Assembly: GCA_015478765.1 (NCBI GenBank)
Contig: JADMKR010000217.1
Location: 1 to 14,026, forward strand
Length of the DNA stretch: 14,026 nt
From: Flavobacterium sp.
Lineage (GTDB): Bacteria; Bacteroidota; Bacteroidia; Flavobacteriales; Flavobacteriaceae
Direction: 5' to 3'
Part shown: piece after piece, positions 1 through 6,211 of the stretch
Numbering within the stretch: the stretch's first letter is position 1
Layout of the letters: every line of letters starts with the position of its first letter
Program-made: the position numbers and the translations under genes
Notes under the pieces: generated by a model
The model's database searches: none
Told to the model about the DNA's origin: nothing
What the model saw: the letters and a program-made list of their open reading frames with translations, nothing else

Positions 1-539
1 ATAATCAGCATATAATTTATAAGGTGGAGGACCTTCTTCAGATGACCTCTTCTAAATTGTATTGGTATAAATTTAAAAAAAACAGATATAGATTCACAAA
101 TTACAAAATAATTAAGGGTGAAACAACTTATTTAGAAACACAAAACAAGAAACTGTTTTCCGACAGTACGGAAATATTAATAACTGCAGATGTAAATAAA
201 AGATATTGGTCGTGGAGATACTTTAAAGTTAAACTGCGGTTTATAAAGAGAGATACTATCTATACCGGTACAATTTTTTCTACCAACAGAATACGCTCGA
301 TCAATAAATCTCCTCAAGTACAGATCGAAGCATTCGATTGTGGAATTAAAGTCTTAAAAAACAATGAACCGTATTTTATAAAAGTACTAAATGAGCTGAC
401 ATACACTATAAATTATAATTTATATGATACCAGTCCACAATTTAAAGAAGTGGCTTCTAAAATTACTTACTCTCGGGCAACTATAGAGATTGCCAAGGAT
501 TCTGAATTTATTATTTTTTGCATCCCACTGTCACTTTAA
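1..539 (+). CDS. Hypothetical protein, probably the C-terminal part of a longer gene cut by the left edge
   Basis: I do not recognise this protein. The frame has no stop between the left edge and the TAA at 537-539. The first complete codon is at 3-5, so the gene may begin outside the window. Internal starts are possible at GTG 24 and ATG 42; a GGAGG at 26-30 lies 11 bases before the ATG, which is a rather long spacing. The visible product (about 170 residues from the GTG) is rich in Tyr, Phe, Trp and Lys and reads like alternating beta strands. It has no signal peptide, membrane segment or nucleotide-binding motif. The DNA is much more AT-rich than its neighbours: 12 of 60 bases are G/C at 61-120 and 17 of 60 at 121-180, against 30 of 60 at 1801-1860 in mutS. 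That suggests accessory or transferred DNA. I am fairly sure it is coding but assign no function. Confidence 0.55.
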   Translation, partial: NQHIIYKVEDLLQMTSSKLYWYKFKKNRYRFTNYKIIKGETTYLETQNKKLFSDSTEILITADVNKRYWSWRYFKVKLRFIKRDTIYTGTIFSTNRIRSINKSPQVQIEAFDCGIKVLKNNEPYFIKVLNELTYTINYNLYDTSPQFKEVASKITYSRATIEIAKDSEFIIFCIPLSL

Positions 540-680
540 AGAAACATGTTAGATTGAAACTGTCTTGTCAAATAATGAACATCATAGATGACCAACTGAA
601 CTGAGTTTGCTGTAAGAAAATACTAATTTAAGAAACCTCTAATTAACACAAATACTGACTAAATGCTGACTAAAATAAAT

Positions 681-729
681 AAAGAAACCCGTTAAAGCCT
701 TATAAATAAAGACCTTACGGGTTTTCTTT
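681..729 (-). terminator. Probable terminator of the tRNA-Gly/tRNA-Leu unit
   Basis: Inverted arms AAAGAAACCCGT (681-692) and ACGGGTTTTCTTT (717-729) flank a loop of about 24 bases, just past the 3' end of tRNA-Leu. Read on the minus strand, the arm ending in GGGTTTCTTT runs on into a T-rich tract (ATTTATTTT). The loop is long and contains an imperfect direct repeat (AAAGCCTT and AAAGACCTT), so the hairpin is weaker than a classical terminator. Confidence 0.55.
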
Positions 730-730
730 G

Positions 731-816
731 TACTCAGAGCGGGACTTGAACCCGCACGAACATTGCTGTTCACTGGATTTTAAGTCCAGCGTGTCTACCA
801 ATTTCACCATCCGAGC
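731..816 (-). tRNA. tRNA-Leu (anticodon UAA)
   Basis: The reverse complement folds as an 86-nt class II tRNA. The acceptor arm is GCTCGGA with TCTGAGT, and the discriminator is A at 731. The anticodon stem CTGGA/TCCAG carries the loop CTTAAAA, so the anticodon is TAA (plus strand 780-782). A long variable arm, GAACA-GCAA-TGTTC, is the leucine-type extra stem. The T arm is GCGGG-TTCAAGT-CCCGC. CCA is not encoded. The first acceptor pair is a G-U wobble (G1-U72), and G5-U68 is another. It is the second tRNA of a minus-strand pair, after tRNA-Gly. Confidence 0.97.
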
Positions 817-890
817 TTAATGTGGTGTTGCAAACCGAATCATCAGAATGTAATTCCAACAGATAAGCCCTGCGTGTTTAGCAAATCTTG

Positions 891-963
891 AGCGAAAAAC
901 GGGATTCGAACCCGCGACCTCGACCTTGGCAAGGTCGCGCTCTACCAACTGAGCTATTTTCGC
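891..963 (-). tRNA. tRNA-Gly (anticodon GCC)
   Basis: The reverse complement gives a 73-nt cloverleaf. The acceptor is GCGAAAA with TTTTCGC and discriminator U. The D stem is GCTC/GAGC. The anticodon stem CGACC/GGTCG has the loop TTGCCAA, giving anticodon GCC. The T arm is GCGGG-TTCGAAT-CCCGT. CCA is not encoded. It lies 74 bases upstream of tRNA-Leu on the same strand, and the two are probably co-transcribed from the promoter at 1006-1036. Confidence 0.97.
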
Positions 964-1005
964 ATTTCAATCTAAATAAGAACTAATACTTTCGTATTGC
1001 GGAGG

Positions 1006-1036
1006 CAAATTTAATACATTAAATCAATTATACAAA
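1006..1036 (-). promoter_or_regulatory. Bacteroidota-type promoter for the tRNA unit
   Basis: On the minus strand a TTTG (1036-1033) is followed, after 19 bases, by TAAATTTG (1013-1006). This fits the Bacteroidota primary sigma-factor consensus TTTG-N19/20-TAnnTTTG. Transcription would start near 998-1000, about 35 bases before tRNA-Gly, which suits a short processed leader. Confidence 0.75.
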
Positions 1037-1096
1037 GGTTTTTTTCAAAAAATAAGGCCTTAAAATATAACCCGCTGACCGTGTTTGTCTTATCTT

Positions 1097-3730
1097 TTAT
1101 CGCCGTAACAGCATTCGTTTTATTTCATTCAATTTCATCAGCGCCTCGATAGGTTGGAGCGTGTCAATATCCAGATTTATAATTTCATCTTTGATTTCTT
1201 CAAGCAGCGGATCATCCAGGTTGAATATGCTCAGCTGCATTTGCTCGGCTTGTTCACTTTTCAGACTTGAGCCAACTTTAGGAGTACGCAGTCCATTTAA
1301 AGCCTCACCGGAATGGTTTTTTTCCAGCTTTTTCAGTAGCTTTTGTGCTTTTTGGATCACCGTCTGCGGCATACCTGCCATTTTCGCCACATGAATACCA
1401 AAACTGTGCGCGCTTCCTCCGGCAATCAACTTCCGAAGAAATAGAACCGTATCTTTAAGTTCTTTCACCGAAACGTTATAGTTTTTGATCCTTGGCATGA
1501 ACTCGCTCATTTCATTGAGTTCGTGATAATGAGTCGCAAACAAAGTTTTAGGTCTTCCGGGATGTTCATGAAGGTATTCGGCAATAGCCCAGGCGATCGA
1601 AATGCCGTCATAAGTACTTGTGCCGCGACCGATTTCATCAAGAAGCACCAAACTGCGCTCCGACAGATTGTTGAGAATCGACGAAGTCTCATTCATCTCG
1701 ACCATAAATGTCGATTCACCCATCGATATATTGTCGGAGGCGCCTACTCTGGTAAAAATTTTATCCACTACGCCCATGCGCAAACTTTCGGCCGGCACAT
1801 AGCTGCCCATTTGTGCCATTAACACAATCAACGCCGTCTGCCGCAAAATCGCCGATTTACCCGACATGTTCGGTCCGGTGATCATGATCAACTGTTGCGT
1901 TTCCCTATCGAGGTACACATCGTTGGCTATGTACGGCGTTCCCACAGGAAGCTGTTTTTCGATCACAGGATGCCTTCCGCCTCTAATTTCAAGTTCGAAA
2001 CTTTCATCAATATCAGGTCTTACATAATTGTTGTCTATTGCAAGTTGGGCGAATGACGTAAGGCAATCGAGTTGTGCCACGAGATTGGCATTGTGCTGCA
2101 CCGGCTTGATGTAAGTTGCAATCCACTGCACCAATTGTTCAAAAAGTTCAGTTTCAAGCTTGTGGATTTTTTCTTCGGCACCAAGGATCTTGGTTTCATA
2201 TTCTTTCAGCTCTTCGGTAATATATCGTTCGGCATTGACCAGCGTTTGCTTGCGAATCCAATTTGCCGGTACCTTATCTTTATGTGTGTTCCTGACTTCT
2301 ATATAATAGCCAAACACATTGTTAAATGAAATTTTTAAGGACGAAATCCCGGTCATTTCCGACTCCCGCTTTTCAATACGATCTAAAAAATCCTTGCCCG
2401 ATGTTGATATCGCACGTAATTCATCCAGTTCGGAATGTATGCCTTTCGCTATCGCATTACCTTTTGCAATCGCAACCGGCGCCTCCGGATTCAAGGTTTT
2501 TGATATTTTTTCGCGAAGCAAATCACAACCGTGCAGGCTATCGCCTATTATTTTTACAGCTTCATTCGGACTTTGCAGTGCCAGCGTTTTGATGGGAAGA
2601 ATGGCTTCCAGTGAGTCTTTCAGGTAAATCACTTCACGTGGCGAAACTTTACCGGCAGCGATTTTCGAAATCAGCCGCTCCAGATCGGAAATTTGCTTGA
2701 TCTGATGCTGAATATTCTTGAGTATATCCTGATTGTCCTTTAAATACGATACCACTTCGTGACGCTCCGTGATTTTCAAAACATCTTTAAGCGGAAGAGC
2801 CAGCCATCGCTTTAATAACCGACCGCCCATGGGCGAAAGCGTGCAGTCGATAACGTCGAGTAATGTCACTGCATTCGGATTATAACTGTGATACAGTTCG
2901 AGATTCCGGATCGTAAACCTGTCCATCCATACGTAGGCATCTTCTGCAATTCGTTGAATCGAGGTAATATGCTGGATTTTATTATGCTGCGTTTCAGATA
3001 AATAATACAGTATTGCACCCGACGCTATTATTCCGTCAAACAACTCCTCTATCCCGAAACCTCTAAGCGAAACCGTTTGAAAATGGCCTGTCAGCACCTC
3101 GTTCGCATAATCGCTGTTATAAACCCAGTCCTCCAGAAAAAACGTATGATAGTCTTCGCCAAAGACCTGGCGAAATTCAGATTTGTCGGCCTTTGGAACT
3201 AGCACCTCGCTGGGCGCAAAATTTTGCAGTAATTTATCGATGTAATCCGCATCACCTTGGGAAGTTAAAAACTCGCCGGTCGAAACATCCAGAAATGCAA
3301 CACCTATGTTCTTTTTACCGAAGAAAACGGAAGCCAGGAAATTATTGGATTTTGACTGCAAGACCTCGTCGTTCATGGAGACACCCGGCGTAACCAGTTC
3401 AGTGACTCCGCGCTTCACGATTGTCTTGGTCATTTTGGGATCTTCCAACTGATCACAGATAGCCACACGCAATCCGGCTTTGACCAATTTGGGCAGGTAA
3501 GTATTCAATGAATGGTGCGGGAAGCCCGCCAATGCAGTTTCAGTTTCCGATCCTGCGCCTCTTTTGGTCAATACGATTCCCAGTATTTTCGCAGCTCTTA
3601 CTGCATCTTCGCCAAAGGTTTCGTAAAAGTCGCCCACGCGAAATAAAAGACAGGCATCGGGATATTTCCGTTTGATGTCATTGTACTGCTTCATTAAAGG
3701 CGTTTCGCGCGATTTTTCTTTGGATGCCAA
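1097..3730 (-). CDS. mutS: DNA mismatch repair protein MutS
   Basis: This is the mismatch-recognition ATPase of methyl-independent repair; MutS binds mispaired or looped DNA and recruits MutL. The product is 877 residues, normal for MutS1. The mismatch-contacting F-x-E motif lies in GDFYE (Phe35, Glu37). It is followed by connector, lever and clamp domains and then the ABC ATPase: Walker A GPNMSGKS at 619-626, a SxGxSTF-type signature (SMGESTF, about 669-675), Walker B LVLLDEIGRGTS near 694-705, and the ATHYHEL switch near 732-738. QLSIF at 832-836 resembles a sliding-clamp-binding pentapeptide. The start is TTG (plus strand CAA at 3728-3730). No ATG or GTG exists upstream before an in-frame TAA, and the resulting N-terminus MASKEK fits the family; the next in-frame Met is residue 13. 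I found no convincing promoter box or terminator for it. Confidence 0.98.
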   Translation of the reverse strand: MASKEKSRETPLMKQYNDIKRKYPDACLLFRVGDFYETFGEDAVRAAKILGIVLTKRGAGSETETALAGFPHHSLNTYLPKLVKAGLRVAICDQLEDPKMTKTIVKRGVTELVTPGVSMNDEVLQSKSNNFLASVFFGKKNIGVAFLDVSTGEFLTSQGDADYIDKLLQNFAPSEVLVPKADKSEFRQVFGEDYHTFFLEDWVYNSDYANEVLTGHFQTVSLRGFGIEELFDGIIASGAILYYLSETQHNKIQHITSIQRIAEDAYVWMDRFTIRNLELYHSYNPNAVTLLDVIDCTLSPMGGRLLKRWLALPLKDVLKITERHEVVSYLKDNQDILKNIQHQIKQISDLERLISKIAAGKVSPREVIYLKDSLEAILPIKTLALQSPNEAVKIIGDSLHGCDLLREKISKTLNPEAPVAIAKGNAIAKGIHSELDELRAISTSGKDFLDRIEKRESEMTGISSLKISFNNVFGYYIEVRNTHKDKVPANWIRKQTLVNAERYITEELKEYETKILGAEEKIHKLETELFEQLVQWIATYIKPVQHNANLVAQLDCLTSFAQLAIDNNYVRPDIDESFELEIRGGRHPVIEKQLPVGTPYIANDVYLDRETQQLIMITGPNMSGKSAILRQTALIVLMAQMGSYVPAESLRMGVVDKIFTRVGASDNISMGESTFMVEMNETSSILNNLSERSLVLLDEIGRGTSTYDGISIAWAIAEYLHEHPGRPKTLFATHYHELNEMSEFMPRIKNYNVSVKELKDTVLFLRKLIAGGSAHSFGIHVAKMAGMPQTVIQKAQKLLKKLEKNHSGEALNGLRTPKVGSSLKSEQAEQMQLSIFNLDDPLLEEIKDEIINLDIDTLQPIEALMKLNEIKRMLLRR

Positions 3731-3832
3731 CGTTGGAAGTTTTTAATTAACCGAATTTCAATCCCTGCGAATTTAAATGATTTTGTTACTGATGCCTAGT
3801 CTAAGGTGCTAAAATTCACATTTTCCCTGCGC

Positions 3833-3866
3833 TTTCGGGGCCTGTAATGTTTTTTTTATAAATTTG
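3833..3866 (+). promoter_or_regulatory. Promoter for the DUF1573 gene
   Basis: TAAATTTG at 3859-3866 is a perfect TAnnTTTG -7 box. An imperfect -33 element (TTTC, 3833-3836) lies 22 bases upstream. Transcription from near 3873 would leave a leader of about 25 bases before the ATG at 3899. The -7 box is strong; the -33 assignment is weak. Confidence 0.6.
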
Positions 3867-3898
3867 TCGGGTACTTTAATTATATAAAATAATAAAAG

Positions 3899-4354
3899 AT
3901 GAAAAAATTACTTTTAATTGCAGCACTATCGATTGTTGGTTTTACCACCTCCAATGCGCAGGAAAAGAAACCTGCCGCGAAAAATTCCGCTCCCGTGGCG
4001 GTAAAAGTGTCTCCTGAAAAAGTTGATGGCCCGGGAATAATTTTTGAAAATGAAACTATCGACTACGGAACGGTTGCTCACAATTCGGATGGGCGACGCG
4101 ATTTCGTTTTTGTCAACAATGGAAATAAACCTCTTATTATCGTCAACGCGACCGGATCTTGCGGCTGTACTGTTCCGACAAAACCTACAGAACCAATAAT
4201 GCCGGGAGCATCGGGTGTCATAGGTGTTAAATATGCAACCGAAATCAAAGGACCGTTCAATAAATCGGTTACGGTGACAACCAATGCCTCGCCTACACCG
4301 ATTACTCTGACAATAAAAGGGACAGTTGTAGATAACGACGTGCCAAGAGGCTAA
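3899..4354 (+). CDS. Exported DUF1573 family protein
   Basis: This is a 151-residue secreted or periplasmic protein of unknown role. Residues 1-20 form a signal peptide with a lysine start, a hydrophobic core and a probable signal peptidase I site after SNA (A20/Q21). A short Lys/Ala/Pro-rich linker follows. From about residue 45 there is a DUF1573 Ig-like beta-sandwich: the IIFENETIDYGTV opening, the hallmark GSCGCTVP with Cys88 and Cys90, and a closing strand PITLTIKGTV. DUF1573 proteins are abundant in Bacteroidota; the paired cysteines could bind metal or form a disulfide, but the function is not known to me. It has its own promoter and a strong terminator directly after it (4371-4400), so it is probably monocistronic. 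Confidence 0.9.
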   Translation: MKKLLLIAALSIVGFTTSNAQEKKPAAKNSAPVAVKVSPEKVDGPGIIFENETIDYGTVAHNSDGRRDFVFVNNGNKPLIIVNATGSCGCTVPTKPTEPIMPGASGVIGVKYATEIKGPFNKSVTVTTNASPTPITLTIKGTVVDNDVPRG

Positions 4355-4370
4355 TTTTAAAAATCCTAGT

Positions 4371-4400
4371 AAAGGCTTTCGACTCGGAAGCCTTTTTTTT
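4371..4400 (+). terminator. Intrinsic terminator after the DUF1573 gene
   Basis: AAAGGCTT (4371-4378) pairs with AAGCCTTT across a 9-base loop and is followed by an unbroken run of T to 4400. It ends 8 bases before the ATG of the RNA methyltransferase gene, leaving no room for a separate promoter downstream of it. Confidence 0.85.
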
Positions 4401-4408
4401 ATTGATAT

Positions 4409-4945
4409 ATGAGAAAACTCGACAACAGCGAACTGGACAGAAAGACGGTCGACGGATTTAAAGAAGCCATCAAAACTCCGGTGATCATAATTCTTGACGA
4501 CGTTCGAAGTCTGCACAATATCGGATCGGTGTTCCGTACTGCCGATGCGTTTCTGATCGAAAAAATTTTTTTATGCGGAATTACCGCTACGCCACCCAAC
4601 AAAGAAATTCACAAAACAGCCCTGGGTGCGACTGAAACAGTTTCGTGGGAACACAGGGAATCGATTCTTCCTTTAATTACCGAGTTGCAAACTGCCAACA
4701 TCTCAGTGTATGCAGTTGAGCAGGTAGAGGATGCGATTATGCTTCAGGATTTTGAAATGCCGGCTGGGAAAAAAATCGCCCTGATATTTGGCAATGAGGT
4801 TTTTGGTGTTTCGCAGGACGCAATTGTACTGTGCAATGGCACTATCGAAATACCGCAACTCGGCTCGAAGCATTCGCTGAACATATCGGTAAGTACAGGA
4901 ATTGTTATTTGGGATTTGTTTGATAAGATCAATTACCGTCGTTAG
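4409..4945 (+). CDS. SpoU/TrmH-family RNA 2'-O-methyltransferase
   Basis: This is an S-adenosylmethionine-dependent methyltransferase of the SPOUT (trefoil-knot) class, expected to methylate a ribose 2'-OH in tRNA or rRNA. All three SpoU motifs are present: motif 1 NIGSVFRTADAF (Asn37, Arg43), motif 2 FGNEVFG (127-133) and motif 3 IPQLGSKHSLNISVS (148-162). The protein has only 178 residues, so it is a bare SPOUT domain with no N-terminal RNA-binding extension. The target cannot be read from the sequence; a Gm18-type or TrmL-like tRNA role is possible. The start is the ATG at 4409, whose N-terminus (MRKLDNSEL) looks right for flavobacterial members. There is no Shine-Dalgarno: the preceding bases are the T-run of a terminator. 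The stop overlaps the stop of the convergent folK-dNK gene by 4 bp. Confidence 0.93.
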   Translation: MRKLDNSELDRKTVDGFKEAIKTPVIIILDDVRSLHNIGSVFRTADAFLIEKIFLCGITATPPNKEIHKTALGATETVSWEHRESILPLITELQTANISVYAVEQVEDAIMLQDFEMPAGKKIALIFGNEVFGVSQDAIVLCNGTIEIPQLGSKHSLNISVSTGIVIWDLFDKINYRR

Positions 4946-6072
4946 GAGTTTTTTGAAATCTGGTCCAAAATGAAAATATAATCGTTCTGATTTTTCACAA
5001 AATCCTTATCCGAAACATCGATGATCAAAACATTCAGATCGGGTTGTGATTTTATGTAATCGAGGTATCCGCGATTGATCTTATCTAAATAATCAGCCGG
5101 GATATCCTGCTCGTAACTGCGACCCCGCTGTTTGATATTGGCCAGTAGTCGTTCGGTGTTCTGATATAAATAAATATACAGGTCTGGTTTCGGCATCTCC
5201 TTGTAAATTATCTCAAATAGCTTTCTGTAAAGCCTGTATTCATCATCGGTAAGCGTGATTTTGGCAAAAATCAGTGATTTGAATATGTGATAATCGGCTA
5301 TGATAAAATCCTTGAATAAATCGAATTGCGCCAAATCATCTGAAATCTGCTGGTATCGGTCGGCCAAAAACGACATCTCCAACGGAAACGCATACCGATG
5401 CTGGTCTTCGTAGAATTTTGGCAGAAATGGATTGTCGGCAAAACGCTCCAGAACTGTCTTTGCATTAAAATCTTCTGCTATCCGATTTGTAAGGGTAGTC
5501 TTACCGGCGCCGATATTCCCTTCAATGGCGATATAATTGAATTTCTCCAGTGTAATCACACGCAACGGAGCTGTCAACTTTTCAACGGGAACACAGCTTT
5601 CACCATCGGGCAGTTGCTTCAACAACTCAGTGACCGATAAATTCAGAACCGGATGTTGCCAATCGTATTCCAAATCGGCAAAGGGCAACAACACAAAAGT
5701 TCTTTGATGCATTCTGGGATGAGGGACAGTGAGTCGGTCCAATTCGATACTATCTTCATTGAATGCGATTATGTCTATATCTATTGTGCGGGATTCATAT
5801 CCTGTGTCGGCTGTCCGGACACGGCCCATGTTAAGTTCGACCTGGAGAATTCGGTCCAACACTTCGCCACTGCTGGAAAATGTATGGATTAATATAACAC
5901 AGTTGTAAAAATCGGCTCCCGCAAAACCAACTGCCGGACTTTCATAAACCCTTGAAGTTTTGACTACTGTTCCCACCTCGCGGTGTAATTTTTCAATGCA
6001 GGTTGTAATCTGTAAAAGCCTATCGCCAACATTACTCCCAATTGCTATTATAACCTGATTTTGGATACTCAT
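4942..6072 (-). CDS. folK: Bifunctional HPPK (FolK) - deoxynucleoside kinase fusion
   Basis: This is a two-domain enzyme of 376 residues. The N-terminal domain (about 1-165) is 6-hydroxymethyl-7,8-dihydropterin pyrophosphokinase, which makes the pterin diphosphate for folate synthesis. It shows IAIGSNVGDR near the start and the signature ESRTIDIDII, with Arg95, Asp98 and Asp100. The C-terminal domain (about 175-376) is a dNK/thymidine kinase 2-like deoxynucleoside kinase: P-loop GNIGAGKTT near 185-193, LERF, the ADRYQQ region, and an arginine lid RGRSYE (Arg316, Arg318, Glu321). Residues are numbered from the ATG at 6072; the frame also opens three codons earlier at a GTG (6081), but the ATG places the domain start as in relatives. 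Such fusions are known in flavobacteria; the nucleoside preference (for example deoxyadenosine) cannot be decided from sequence alone. Confidence 0.95.
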   Translation of the reverse strand: MSIQNQVIIAIGSNVGDRLLQITTCIEKLHREVGTVVKTSRVYESPAVGFAGADFYNCVILIHTFSSSGEVLDRILQVELNMGRVRTADTGYESRTIDIDIIAFNEDSIELDRLTVPHPRMHQRTFVLLPFADLEYDWQHPVLNLSVTELLKQLPDGESCVPVEKLTAPLRVITLEKFNYIAIEGNIGAGKTTLTNRIAEDFNAKTVLERFADNPFLPKFYEDQHRYAFPLEMSFLADRYQQISDDLAQFDLFKDFIIADYHIFKSLIFAKITLTDDEYRLYRKLFEIIYKEMPKPDLYIYLYQNTERLLANIKQRGRSYEQDIPADYLDKINRGYLDYIKSQPDLNVLIIDVSDKDFVKNQNDYIFILDQISKNS

Positions 6073-6110
6073 ATTAGGCACAAATTAACTAAAACAATCT
6101 TAGAAAAATC

Positions 6111-6118
6111 TATATTTG
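6111..6118 (+). promoter_or_regulatory. Putative -7 box of the sppA promoter
   Basis: TATATTTG fits TAnnTTTG exactly and lies in the divergent folK-dNK/sppA intergenic region. Transcription from near 6125 would give a leader of nearly 90 bases before sppA. I see no convincing TTTG at the -33 position, so confidence is moderate. Confidence 0.5.
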
Positions 6119-6211
6119 CAACCGGTGTTGATAAGTTTATTCAGTTGCCCGACTGCCGTTTTGCTGTAACAATTTTCTGCTAAAGCGGACTTACCAAAAA
6201 AAATAATATCT

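Noticed and set aside
655..674. Direct repeat CTGACTAAA at 655-663 and 666-674
   Set aside because: Only two 9-base copies 11 bases apart in AT-rich intergenic DNA; no unit structure, and chance or slippage is sufficient.
1053..1062. Palindrome TAAGGCCTTA followed by T on the minus strand, as a mutS terminator
   Set aside because: It has no loop bases, so the usable stem is only about 3-4 bp; not convincing as an intrinsic terminator.
3768..3775. TAAATTCG on the minus strand as the mutS -7 box
   Set aside because: One mismatch at a conserved position and no TTTG at the expected distance upstream.
3926..4516. Long minus-strand ORF (196 codons) across the DUF1573 gene, its terminator and the start of the methyltransferase gene
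   Set aside because: It is antisense to two well-supported genes, spans a terminator, and its product is Arg/Cys/Ser-rich with no recognisable domain, typical of a shadow frame.
6073..6081. GTG at 6081 as the start of folK-dNK
   Set aside because: It adds only three residues (MPN) before an ATG that places the HPPK beta strand at the usual distance from the N-terminus.
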